From the NCBI GenBank assembly GCA_039105265.1, contig JAPFFF010000002.1, positions 4,340,001 through 4,404,000 of the forward strand: DNA of 64,000 nt, read 5' to 3'. Under the pieces are notes generated by a model. That model was not told the origin of the DNA. It worked only from the letters and a program-made list of their open reading frames with translations, and made no database searches. The translations under genes and the position numbers were made by a program. How positions within the stretch are numbered: the stretch's first letter is position 1; every line of letters starts with the position of its first letter. Shown here in pieces: positions 42,801 through 50,570 of the stretch. The stretch comes from Tritrichomonas musculus. Lineage: Eukaryota > Parabasalia > Tritrichomonadida > Tritrichomonadidae.

Positions 42801-45800
42801 GATATGTCATGGAATGAAGATGAAATGTATTCAAAATATTTAATTCCAATTGCTCAATTATATTACAAACAATTACATAAAGGTCAAGATTTTGATATAT
42901 CCAATTATGCCAAAGATAAGGTTTGTTTCAATGCTATTGTTGAAAAATGTGACAAAAAACAAAAAGATTTAGATACTTGGGATAAGTCAAATATTGAAGC
43001 AACTTATATTTCATATCAAAATTCTCAACAAATTGAATCAAAATTAACTTGGGAACAATTCAAAGATAAATATCAAACACCTGAAAAAGCCCAAATTGCA
43101 ATCGATATTGATAAATATAGAAAATTAATAAAAGAAAAATTAGACATTACTGATGAAGATTTACCTGGTCAAACACGTTTTAAAGGTTATCATGAAACAG
43201 AAATTGGAAGTCAAAAAAGATTAGATTGGTTAAGAAGATATTATACAAATTTAACAGAAAAATTTAATGAATCATGGAAATCTGGAACAATGCTAACAAT
43301 ATATAATAATTTCCGAGAAAAATATTCAGATGATCCAGATTATTCAACAATAGAAAAGACTGCATCAAAATATGGTTTTGATTATTTGACAGGAAAAACT
43401 GATCTGAATTATCGTTATCATTTAGCACTTTACAAAGAAAAATTCAATGAAGAATATAAACCATCGATAGCACCAGAAAAAAATGAAGAAAAAGAAGTGA
43501 TCATAGAAGATATCAAAAAGAAAATTCAAAGTGTGGATCAATATAATAATCTGAATTTTCTCTTAGTCTTACAAAAATATAATTCGTCTGCAGAACATCA
43601 ACTTGAGGTAGTAGATATTGTCAAAAATTTTGGAAAGGATTATTCAAATGCAATTATTTGGTTAGAATGTGAAAAATTAAAGAATGATATTATTGCCTTA
43701 CAACCAGACACCGCAGAAAAAGTTCGTGCAATAACAAATTCAATTACTGGAAAACAAGAATTACAAACATTATATAGAGATGCTACAAAAGATGCAGCTG
43801 CTTTTCAATCAACTGAGTTTCATCAATTATTAAGTAAATATAACGAATATAGAAATGAACATAATTCCGTTGATGACATTCAAAGAAAATTTTCAACAAA
43901 AGATTATATTAAATGTGTAAATTTAATGAAATGTGACATTTTAGAAAAAATATTAGTTACGAATTATAAATACACTAAGGAAAATTTGAAAAATGTCAAA
44001 GAATCAGATGCTGGATTAAGATTAGATCATTTACAGAAAATTGAAATGGATTTAAAGAAAAAAATTGAGGAATTTGAAAGTGATCCTGGGGTTGTAAAAT
44101 TTTGGGATATTTATCGACTTGCAGAAGATGCTGAATATAGAGATAAAAGAAATCTATTGGTAGCTAAAAAATATGATCTCGATCTTGCTTTTAATGAAGT
44201 CTATTCAAAAGCTTGGAACGCATTATCAGCAGATGAAGGAATAATCAATGGAAATTCAATAAAAGAGAAAAATCAAAATTATTATATTTTAATCGATTCT
44301 TGGCTCAAGAAAAAAGATATCTTCGACAAAGATCCATTAATTCAAGAATATCTTAATATGCCACAAAATAAAGTTACTATTACTGGATTATTGAAAAGAT
44401 ACAAATCAAATACAAATCCAGAAGAAGTCAGAATTGATGCGAGATGTTATGTCTTAAATGAAATGAATAAAGTTGTATATGAAAAATATTTAAAAGAAAC
44501 AAATGAAAAAGACGATAAGTATTTGACCATAACTGATCAGAAAGAATTGGCAGAATATTTCAGAAAGAAACAAGAACAACATAATAAGGACCAAATTGAT
44601 TGGAAAAAACTTGATCCTCTTCGATTAGAATGGAATAAAATTCATACCGGAGACGATAAAAAATTCTTAAAAGATTGGCAAGCTGTCTATAAGTATTGGA
44701 ATGGACAACTACAACAAGCAACAGTCGAATTGAAACTAGAAAAAGATAAACATAATTGGCAAAAAGAGTTTCAAGAACCGTTTATTCCACCAGACAAGAT
44801 GTCAGCAAATGATGTTCTGAAAAAAATTCAAGATTATTGGAAAATCTATTCTCGTTTTTATCAGAATTATTCAAATTTCATTTCTAACTGGAAAGAATAC
44901 ACTTCGAGATATCCAACAGAGAAATTAACAATGGATAAGATTATTGACACATACAAATCTGATGTCGTCACAGCAAATAATTTCTTAAAATATGGAATAT
45001 TGAAAAGTAAATATAAGAGTGTTTACAAAAAAGATTATGCAATAAAAAATGATTATCCAACTCCAGAAGATATTGATGCATTAGAGACTGAAATCGCAAC
45101 ATATAGCAAACGACAAGAGGAATCCAAAACAGATACAGAATTAATGGATGCTTTTCGAGAAATGGAAAGTAAATATGATGATAATCAGGAAACATTAAGA
45201 GAGTTGTTGGAAAAGAATAAATTTGATCCGAAGACAACAAAATTCAAATTAAAGATAAAGAATAAGATCAAAGACTTTGAGACTGATTACAAAATCATTT
45301 ATACTTTAAATCAAGTAGAAGAATTTGGGTCTACCCCAGAAAGTCGTTATAATTATCTTGACAAAGAATACAAAAGAATTCAAAATGAATATTCAAAATT
45401 AGAAGCAATGCCCAAAATAAAAGAATATTTAGATTATTATAATGATGATCTTGGAGAAGGAAAAAGTTTGAAAGATTTGTTTTCTGAAGAAACGAATGGT
45501 CATAATGCATACAAAACTTATTATCATATCTTGATTACAGTTCATAATAAATTGAATCCAAATAAAGCAAAAGATACAACCAAAGAACCAGAAAGTTATA
45601 AACGAGCTTGTGATGATTTGAAACTTGAAATTGAAAATATTCGTGAAGCAATCAAGAAATTTGGAGGAAATTCAGTATGGAAGAAATTAACAAATTCAGA
45701 GAAAGATGAATTAGTTGCTGAATACAAAAATACATCCTATGGTCATGTTCGAATGGCAATGAAGACAGAAATTGAAGAGTATAATAAAAAGAACGATCAT

Positions 45801-48335
45801 GAATTCAAGTTTGATGATATTAGGAAAAAATTTGAAAAGAAAGGAAAAGAACTATCATTACTTAATAATTATATTAAAGCTGCTTTGAAATATAATTATG
45901 ATGAAAATTTGGAAAAAATAATTAGTGACTTTAATGCAGAAATTAATGACACAACAAAAGAAGTAGATTTGAATCAAGAAAAAGATGAATTATCAAATGC
46001 TTATGAAATTGTGAAATATTGTAAATTAACTCCATTACAGAAAAGATATGAAAGTGCTTTTGGAAGAAAAATATCTTTGGATCAAATGATGTATTATCCA
46101 TATCAAATTCGTGACAAAGTTCAATGGAAAATACAAAATGAAAAAGATTTACAATTTGATATCGATACTGCTTATCATGCAAATCTTGCAAGAATATCTC
46201 ATAAAGAATCTCAAGAATTTCAAGGAATTGCTAAAAATGAACAAGTTTCATTTGAAAAATTCTTAGATAAATTACGATATGATGAAGAATCTAAAACTTA
46301 CTCAAAAGTGACAGAAGATGAATTGATAAGTTTATATAAAACAGCAATAAAGAATTATGAACAAGAAAAAATTGCTACCGAAAAGAAAATCAACGAAAAT
46401 ATAGACGCAATAAATAAAAATTTGGAAGAAGGTTCAAAAGTGACAAAAGAAGAATTGAAAGGATTAACTTATTCAGCAAAAGATTTGGATTATGTGAATG
46501 CAATTTTAGACTTCAAACCGTTATATGAAAATCATTTTGGAAAAACAAAAATTAATGTGAAGGATATTGTTAATAAATTTGCACCAGATACGAAAAATAT
46601 TGATTGGATGTATGTATTAGAAAGTATTGCATTTATTCCATTATTAGATGACCATAATACACTTCAAAAGAAATTAGGAACGATGAAAACGGAAGATGTG
46701 GCATATGTTCATAAAACTTATATTGAACCAGAAATAGCAAAAAGACCAGAGAAAAAAGTGAAAGTAGATGATATTCGAAATGCATATGTAAAATATAAAG
46801 AACAAGTTAAAAAGGAAAAGAAAGAATATTTCAAGAATCTATTAGAAGAATATCATAAACATATCGACGATAGTTCTGAAACATATGAAAAGTTAGCTGA
46901 ATTATATCCGTCATTGGATGATTTAGAAAGATATTTGAAATTAAATCGCTATATTGCAAAGACGAATAAATATTATCGAGATCTGAAAACAAATTATAAG
47001 AAAGAAAATACTCTCTTAAAATATGATGATTATAAAGATAAACCATTGAATAATTTGGAACCAAGTATCATTCTTTTGCAACAAAAAGAGAATGAAGCAA
47101 AGAAACAATGGGATGATGAGAAAGCAAAAGATGATAAAGAGAAAGAACATAAAAAGAAAGTCGAAGAGAAATTAAAAGATTTGAATTCGTATCGTCGAAA
47201 AATAAATATGACTGAAATTGGATTTGAAAGATTTAAGAATCAAGATACTGAAACTGCATTACATGAAATTCAAAATATGATAAATGAAGCTCAAGAAAAA
47301 GAAAGACAACAAAATCAAAATAATGGTAATACAATTGGTGGTGCATTAAGAAATACTGGGTATACAAATCCATTCAATAAGCCCGCAACAACACCAACAA
47401 CAAATACAACACCAACAACCACAACAACAACACCAACAACCACAAATACAGATTTAACAATTAATGATGATTCAGAAAAGAAAGAAGAGAATGTTTGGGC
47501 TAAACGTTATGAAGGTGGAATTACAAGTTTAATTCAACAAAGTTCGAAAGGTAATGTATCAATACGCCAATTATTGTTAGAACAACAAAAGAAAAATAAA
47601 TTAAGTGGGAGACCATCAATAATGTCTCAATTCAATGAAAATCTTCCTCCTAAACCTGTTGTTCCATATCAAACAAATTCAAATATAAATAATTTATTTT
47701 CATCTAAAACAACAATGACAGAAGAGAAAGAAACACCAATAGAAAAGAAACCATTAGTAAGTCCAATATCTGAAAAACCAATGACAATGACAAAAATTGA
47801 ACCAGGAAAGAAAATTAACTTATTACCAACAAAAGTTGACGAACCAGAAGTAATTCAAACAAAATCAATGACTCAAATTTTACCAAGAAGAGGTCGGAAA
47901 AATGCACCATTACGATTCAAAGTATTGGCTCAAAAACAGAAACCAATTGAAACAAAAATTGAGGAAAAGATTGATAATGATGATGATGATGATGTTGAGG
48001 AAGTTAAACCAAAGAAACCAACAATTAATACAAAAGCTAAAGGAAATAAGAATTTGAAGAAACAAAAATCAGAAAGAAGTAAACTTTTGAAAAAGAAGAA
48101 GAAAGAACCAAAAAATAAATTTGATATTGATATTGAAGCGAAAACAAAACCAAAAATAATTGATGAAAAAAGTACAATCGACAAACTCGATCTATCAAAA
48201 ACAACACCTGTAAAACCTATTATTGATCCTGTAAAACCTATTATTGATCCTGTAAAACCTATTATCACATCTGAAACTCCAAGTGTTATTTCAAATAATC
48301 CTCAATTAATGAAGTTTCTGAATTCAAAGCTTTAA
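36900..48335 (+). CDS. Giant 3811-residue helical protein, element B
   Basis: A single uninterrupted frame of 11.4 kb. The first 3450 residues or so are Lys/Glu/Asn/Gln-rich and predicted helical by eye, with recurring Trp/Tyr spaced among charged residues (for example QLNYDFVGITEFEAAFWWKL), which suggests many diverged copies of a helical repeat. Thr/Pro-rich linkers follow (about 3490-3520), then a basic stretch near 3715-3740 (KKQKSERSKLLKKKKK) and three copies of VKPIIDP near 3768-3790. No catalytic motif was recognised. TTTATTTTTATTG lies just before the start. It takes up about 40% of the visible part of B. A tape-measure, scaffold or tegument-like role is conceivable but not shown. Confidence 0.85.
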   Translation: MTENQQPLTQDQKVELALANLREKGWHLWRNNIAFPSAAYVEMAEFFYSNCIELLNYGVKNGNAIPDLSLLFDYYMNFPEQMQFIGLDVIHYLRFVVDVLFAKTVRDNYFPGYDIQKIHNQFIDFKNNNGPNLMICKSDFARGRVTALQNYWKEIDWKYYSIYQLNYDFVGITEFEAAFWWKLLQRIHHNNEYYQQTFIEIRQKFYDKSLDEKVFDNDEVKMGNYRFFLNSDIYFDMHQINWNVLQQLHNPNFKLYQDVEKIKQYLLRTIPGTNDELLTPDDFDIRIEDYYNDFVSGGIESVIIELDELIDCFERLGKENYQNIPTFFTIVCIRLALNGIKWLDFQKAKPDLLNFIKWCEENKIQDMDNIRNIEDVSKNLVKFAQDKTKSLSSWIIEQKTRDEYIRKLKAAKAKKELCTRYQSFIDEADTTHPVSIAACGLKIEQRYSEISKAQPLLDPVDIYNKILMEKDKELLAINKDKANELKEQAEYDESYWKDEIWRYSLPVYFASDDGAVDKDKNEIPLTLVGANQFANTIAKEYPMNPRDAKQFLNDMVDPNNFDQMEKYWTAFNAMIYTNLQFLMNAQEWNSEEFFNYWYPLAKSFQNTVREYQKSIDQQYQKADDSVRIKAKEEMTHQLLKNQYEQYKKDLDAFLKQNPEREGQVYRIYYDKKIQEKLLAAKEAEQANEEYANMDQPYEVPGLTDDQVLENYINQLSADPTKRGLSDKEMLNEVREPNIANYGNDWLAKISQQIEGLPCIRLKEWIDIQGDMEEMRTKNYASSNELSQDMENRRIANTKTLIGWIGGQYLKFDRNENGENIITKLSMVGCSNGWTWTDFVHLCKLYKRSIDQFRQEISGIYQKLYESAGLKIGEDEFIDQVFDEMENLWTTRQQIKFKDQILEEWKERYANQIYLNDFQRIQSRLISGAKQIFKDFNLSDKIITGYVLQFFPDDKTTNWQPKETTAHNNLLAKREELERVKQIRNGMIETIIERKKKENEALNITNYNEKSDRDKFQQLYINGDRIIQDSLTEDLNQIMESSQTSLDNAVRKNIQKKVKEIYDSHGFSVDKDTIKSEANAIFTANNFDHDLNKLNIRLASSKNSIGLAFEEIIRTKIAPDIDVINAIAKYVSGVNSYDKNGEIQKYYQTHFSNEKEAIEFINNEAKKWHTREEEAIEKENARIIQTINQKYREAQRKFDDKDVKNVLGLFTSQDSIDAKENAYNQWIIDWDSAQKIIDKRTIEIRKTIEERMKITGERFNDNEVNNEIYLSHIYNNKKQNEVLNDLTKRLEKEQKMVEDTRKNIELETLKIQLKDAYGKEFNENLWNTILLDQTTPNINEKIKQMITDKNHQKGEDEKNLTNLLTECFSDAFSDYASGYTKFTPNAIESIMIANPECNTISKLVIYLNQHRKNFKWTGTIFKKWNKYQIWEEVADSRKFSEVGGKFDQLWILTESYADILKLFNYSVATLEQLKHHQRREEKVREYVESWETIKRQKNQTSSFMSEIEKYSQGKTKEEREDFEMEIIGHCESKEEISSYMKARGSYIALGKNMDNYADRLKFEDYYRNFSKEPDMVLKIESMVGNVPIENVPQITALEGQLMNTYPKKFSHKVFNSTKESWFKNNGKAYLLYLQYEQKYQEYLRFFQKRQNYDTFLDFSIHNGGDFTTLGTYITKEVNELTDAEKRIQTSISVLNKINELNELLPKENQYSVQTVAVAYRNETIPEIDSKLQNLINEQESYRNTNENLDEAIIRWRALFPEDLKSSTDWRTEFGSNGAAINAINKLSHIYEFWYRTHPYEGVNLWKYIHENAQDSINTAQEKLQKYYDENKYKYNTWDGNNLLKKYVQQYYQGFGRSIAEAAGFLFGKFDGNLEDCLKFFEGYEKNLKINQSFSKKGNKKFNDIGHFFNEYMSKNTKENKYTFLNQFKTDYKNYKKTRESWRTNKDYIKSQDILPKLKPEFISTITQVDMSWNEDEMYSKYLIPIAQLYYKQLHKGQDFDISNYAKDKVCFNAIVEKCDKKQKDLDTWDKSNIEATYISYQNSQQIESKLTWEQFKDKYQTPEKAQIAIDIDKYRKLIKEKLDITDEDLPGQTRFKGYHETEIGSQKRLDWLRRYYTNLTEKFNESWKSGTMLTIYNNFREKYSDDPDYSTIEKTASKYGFDYLTGKTDLNYRYHLALYKEKFNEEYKPSIAPEKNEEKEVIIEDIKKKIQSVDQYNNLNFLLVLQKYNSSAEHQLEVVDIVKNFGKDYSNAIIWLECEKLKNDIIALQPDTAEKVRAITNSITGKQELQTLYRDATKDAAAFQSTEFHQLLSKYNEYRNEHNSVDDIQRKFSTKDYIKCVNLMKCDILEKILVTNYKYTKENLKNVKESDAGLRLDHLQKIEMDLKKKIEEFESDPGVVKFWDIYRLAEDAEYRDKRNLLVAKKYDLDLAFNEVYSKAWNALSADEGIINGNSIKEKNQNYYILIDSWLKKKDIFDKDPLIQEYLNMPQNKVTITGLLKRYKSNTNPEEVRIDARCYVLNEMNKVVYEKYLKETNEKDDKYLTITDQKELAEYFRKKQEQHNKDQIDWKKLDPLRLEWNKIHTGDDKKFLKDWQAVYKYWNGQLQQATVELKLEKDKHNWQKEFQEPFIPPDKMSANDVLKKIQDYWKIYSRFYQNYSNFISNWKEYTSRYPTEKLTMDKIIDTYKSDVVTANNFLKYGILKSKYKSVYKKDYAIKNDYPTPEDIDALETEIATYSKRQEESKTDTELMDAFREMESKYDDNQETLRELLEKNKFDPKTTKFKLKIKNKIKDFETDYKIIYTLNQVEEFGSTPESRYNYLDKEYKRIQNEYSKLEAMPKIKEYLDYYNDDLGEGKSLKDLFSEETNGHNAYKTYYHILITVHNKLNPNKAKDTTKEPESYKRACDDLKLEIENIREAIKKFGGNSVWKKLTNSEKDELVAEYKNTSYGHVRMAMKTEIEEYNKKNDHEFKFDDIRKKFEKKGKELSLLNNYIKAALKYNYDENLEKIISDFNAEINDTTKEVDLNQEKDELSNAYEIVKYCKLTPLQKRYESAFGRKISLDQMMYYPYQIRDKVQWKIQNEKDLQFDIDTAYHANLARISHKESQEFQGIAKNEQVSFEKFLDKLRYDEESKTYSKVTEDELISLYKTAIKNYEQEKIATEKKINENIDAINKNLEEGSKVTKEELKGLTYSAKDLDYVNAILDFKPLYENHFGKTKINVKDIVNKFAPDTKNIDWMYVLESIAFIPLLDDHNTLQKKLGTMKTEDVAYVHKTYIEPEIAKRPEKKVKVDDIRNAYVKYKEQVKKEKKEYFKNLLEEYHKHIDDSSETYEKLAELYPSLDDLERYLKLNRYIAKTNKYYRDLKTNYKKENTLLKYDDYKDKPLNNLEPSIILLQQKENEAKKQWDDEKAKDDKEKEHKKKVEEKLKDLNSYRRKINMTEIGFERFKNQDTETALHEIQNMINEAQEKERQQNQNNGNTIGGALRNTGYTNPFNKPATTPTTNTTPTTTTTTPTTTNTDLTINDDSEKKEENVWAKRYEGGITSLIQQSSKGNVSIRQLLLEQQKKNKLSGRPSIMSQFNENLPPKPVVPYQTNSNINNLFSSKTTMTEEKETPIEKKPLVSPISEKPMTMTKIEPGKKINLLPTKVDEPEVIQTKSMTQILPRRGRKNAPLRFKVLAQKQKPIETKIEEKIDNDDDDDVEEVKPKKPTINTKAKGNKNLKKQKSERSKLLKKKKKEPKNKFDIDIEAKTKPKIIDEKSTIDKLDLSKTTPVKPIIDPVKPIIDPVKPIITSETPSVISNNPQLMKFLNSKL

Positions 48336-48372
48336 ATTTATCTTCTTTGATTTTTATTTTTATTCAAAAATC

Positions 48373-48846
48373 ATGAGTAACGCAGAGATAACAGAATTAA
48401 GAAAGTTGTTACAGGAATTCAAGAAACCAGAAAAGAAACCAAGAAAATTATCAGCATTAAATAAATTTAAGAAATATGTTATGGGAAGAGTTACTGAAAA
48501 AGCTTTAGCAGAAACAAATTATGTTGATTTAATTCCAGTTGACAAAATGAGATTATTATGTAAAGCTTATCCAATTGTTTGGAATCAATTAGTTTTACAA
48601 CCACTTTATCAAGAATATGGTTTAACAACAGAAGAAGAACAAAGAAGATATCGTGGAAATAAAACAACTCAAGAAGATTATCATAAAATTGTTGACGGTT
48701 TAATTGAAAAATTGAAAACTGGACCAAAAGACGATAGACAACATTTTGAAGAAGATATTGAACAATTATTAGTAGCTGCAATTCAACAAGCATCAAGTGA
48801 ATTTGATGATGACGATGATGGAGAAGAAGAAATTACTGAAGAGTAA
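48373..48846 (+). CDS. Small protein with acidic tail, element B
   Basis: A 157-residue protein with a basic N-terminal region (KKPEKKPRKLSALNKFKK), a helical middle and an acidic C-terminus (DDDDDGEEEITEE). It lies 37 nt after the giant gene and 46 nt before the ATPase on the same strand. TTTTTATTTTTATTC lies close upstream. No family recognised. Confidence 0.7.
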   Translation: MSNAEITELRKLLQEFKKPEKKPRKLSALNKFKKYVMGRVTEKALAETNYVDLIPVDKMRLLCKAYPIVWNQLVLQPLYQEYGLTTEEEQRRYRGNKTTQEDYHKIVDGLIEKLKTGPKDDRQHFEEDIEQLLVAAIQQASSEFDDDDDGEEEITEE

Positions 48847-48892
48847 ATTTTTATTACTTTTTTTTACATAATTTAGTCGGAATTTAAAAAAT

Positions 48893-49756
48893 ATGAGTGA
48901 CAGTGATTATTTCAGTGATAGCGAAGAAGAAGAAGTTAATTTTGCAAAAGAAAACATTAGATCAAAAATAAAAGCAAGGTTAAAATCAAATTTGAGTCCA
49001 AAAAATGATTCTTTAATTGCTCCAATTCATGAAGATATTGTTGCTAAATATAATTCTGTTAATGTTATTGTAGGTAAACAAAGTATGGGAAAAACAGTTA
49101 CAGCATTAGAAGAAATAATTAAAATTTCAATACTTAATACTCATCATTTATTAGTTTATGTTACAAAAGATGGTGAAGAGAACGATAAAAGTTGGTTATC
49201 ATTGAAACCATTATTACAAATGCCGACAGTAGTGGTTAGTGAAAAAGATGCTGAAAAATGTATCGATGAATTATTAGCAGCAAAAAGTTTATATTACAAA
49301 ATTCGAAGAGAAAGAACAAAAAATAAAATTAAACAAGAACAACTCGATGATTTATTTAATGTTTTATTTGTTGAAGATTTTGATAGAGAATATTTACATT
49401 CAATTGTATTATTTGATGATATTTCAAATTCAAAATTATTCTCATCTGAAGAATCATTTTTTAGTCAATTATTACGTAGATGTCGTCATACAAATATGTC
49501 TTATTTCTTATTAGTTCAAGGTTGGAAAGGGTTAAAACCACATATTAAAAATGAAATAAGTACATTATATTTATTACCTGGTTTTAATAAACAACAATTA
49601 CGTTACATTTATTCTCAAGCTGCTAGTAATTTAGATTTTGAAGACTTTTTTGATGCATTTCAACAATTAAATGAAATGAAACATGAACATCCTGATGAAC
49701 ATCCAATGATTGTTATTCAATGTTCTTCAGGTGGTGATACATATATTAGGTCTTAG
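48893..49756 (+). CDS. Packaging ATPase (A32/FtsK-HerA-like), element B
   Basis: A 287-residue counterpart of the element A ATPase. The acidic N-terminus (DSDYFSDSEEEE) precedes Walker A GKQSMGKT at 61-68; a Walker B-like SIVLFDD lies near 170-176. The later LLRRCRHTNMSYFLLVQGWKGL matches the A sequence TQLRHKHSLVYINVQFFKSI in the sensor region. It would package the genome into capsids. It overlaps the convergent 49746 gene by 11 nt, the same overlap length as at the ATPase end in A. Confidence 0.9.
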   Translation: MSDSDYFSDSEEEEVNFAKENIRSKIKARLKSNLSPKNDSLIAPIHEDIVAKYNSVNVIVGKQSMGKTVTALEEIIKISILNTHHLLVYVTKDGEENDKSWLSLKPLLQMPTVVVSEKDAEKCIDELLAAKSLYYKIRRERTKNKIKQEQLDDLFNVLFVEDFDREYLHSIVLFDDISNSKLFSSEESFFSQLLRRCRHTNMSYFLLVQGWKGLKPHIKNEISTLYLLPGFNKQQLRYIYSQAASNLDFEDFFDAFQQLNEMKHEHPDEHPMIVIQCSSGGDTYIRS

Positions 49757-50048
49757 AGTTAATAAAATTTATAACATCATTCAAAGTAATTTTAATTTTT
49801 GCAATATCATCTTTTATCTTCAAAATTTCTGAATCGTCTTTTTCTTCTTCTTCATTGACCTTCTTTAACATTAATTCACCTTTGATTTTGGTTATACGAT
49901 AACCTTGAATATGATACTTTTTGTTTAGTTTATGTGTTGTTTCTGAATCTAGTTGTTCTTTGTTCTTAGAATAGAATAAATTAAACTCATCCGTTGTGTT
50001 AAACTCTTTTAAATAATTTTGAATTGGTTCAATAATTTTCAATTCCAT
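49746..50048 (-). CDS. Conserved coiled-coil capsid-neighbour protein, element B
   Basis: This 100-residue homologue of the 20496-20894 protein of A shares EFNLFYSKNKEQL, YRITKIKGELMLKK and a C-terminal helix IKDDIAKIKITLNDVINFI. The middle is shorter than in A. Function unknown; conservation next to the capsid cluster suggests a virion or assembly role. Confidence 0.75.
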   Translation of the reverse strand: MELKIIEPIQNYLKEFNTTDEFNLFYSKNKEQLDSETTHKLNKKYHIQGYRITKIKGELMLKKVNEEEEKDDSEILKIKDDIAKIKITLNDVINFINSKT

Positions 50049-50099
50049 TTTAAAAAAAATAAAATTTATTTAAACATTTTTGAAACTATTTAAAACAAT

Positions 50100-50231
50100 A
50101 TGCTGATTGAAATTCTCTTAGGAACGCTTGTTTTAATTGAATTAGTGAACACATTATTAAGAGTGATAAAACTTTTCCCTCCTGATGATCCACCAATAGA
50201 TGAAGAAGTAAGAAGGCGAATGTATTCTTAG
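50100..50231 (+). CDS. Conserved single-span membrane microprotein, element B
   Basis: A 43-residue ORF with a hydrophobic span at about residues 2-24 (EILLGTLVLIELVNTLL), a short Pro/Asp linker and a charged tail ending EEVRRRMYS. It matches the element A microprotein at 19284-19403 in layout and ending. It overlaps the convergent 50228 gene by 4 nt. It is likely to be a small membrane or virion protein; topology suggests a cytosolic or internal C-terminal tail. Confidence 0.78.
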   Translation: MLIEILLGTLVLIELVNTLLRVIKLFPPDDPPIDEEVRRRMYS

Positions 50232-50494
50232 TCACCATGTTCTTTCTCATACGCAGGTTGTAAGAATTTATCTTTTCCTGTTGCATTCCAAGATTGAACA
50301 CGATCATTCACTGCTCGAATTCCTTTGCCAACACCACCCAAAATAGTTCCAGCAGTTCCTCCAACAGTTCCTCCTAATTTTTCTATGGCTGGTGCAACGT
50401 AATCTGATGCAAATTGTAAAATTTTAGGTCCATTTTTCTTTGCAAAGTTTGCAATATTGGTTCCGATTCTTTTAATCCATGTTCCAAAAGCCAT
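50228..50494 (-). CDS. Amphipathic capsid-associated peptide, element B
   Basis: This 88-residue counterpart of the 20935-21189 product is basic and Gly-rich (GTWIKRIGTNIANFAKK; GGTVGGTAGTILGGVGKGI). It is divergent from the first capsid gene with 76 bp between starts. A glycine-zipper-like stretch fits membrane interaction. A function inside the capsid is inferred from position and from adenovirus-like parallels. Confidence 0.72.
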   Translation of the reverse strand: MAFGTWIKRIGTNIANFAKKNGPKILQFASDYVAPAIEKLGGTVGGTAGTILGGVGKGIRAVNDRVQSWNATGKDKFLQPAYEKEHGD

Positions 50495-50570
50495 CTTTTT
50501 TAATTTCGTCTATTTTTCATCTTTGAAAAAAATTGGCTTTTCGAATTTTTTAAATTCTTCATAAAAACAG

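Noticed and set aside
38329-47064. Several minus-strand ORFs of 70-190 residues antisense to the giant gene
   Set aside because: Leu/His/Tyr-rich translations, typical of the antisense of a Lys/Glu/Asn/Gln-rich coding region.
47930-48268. 112-residue minus-strand ORF with GFTGSII repeats
   Set aside because: Antisense of the VKPIIDP repeat and Lys-rich tail of the giant protein.
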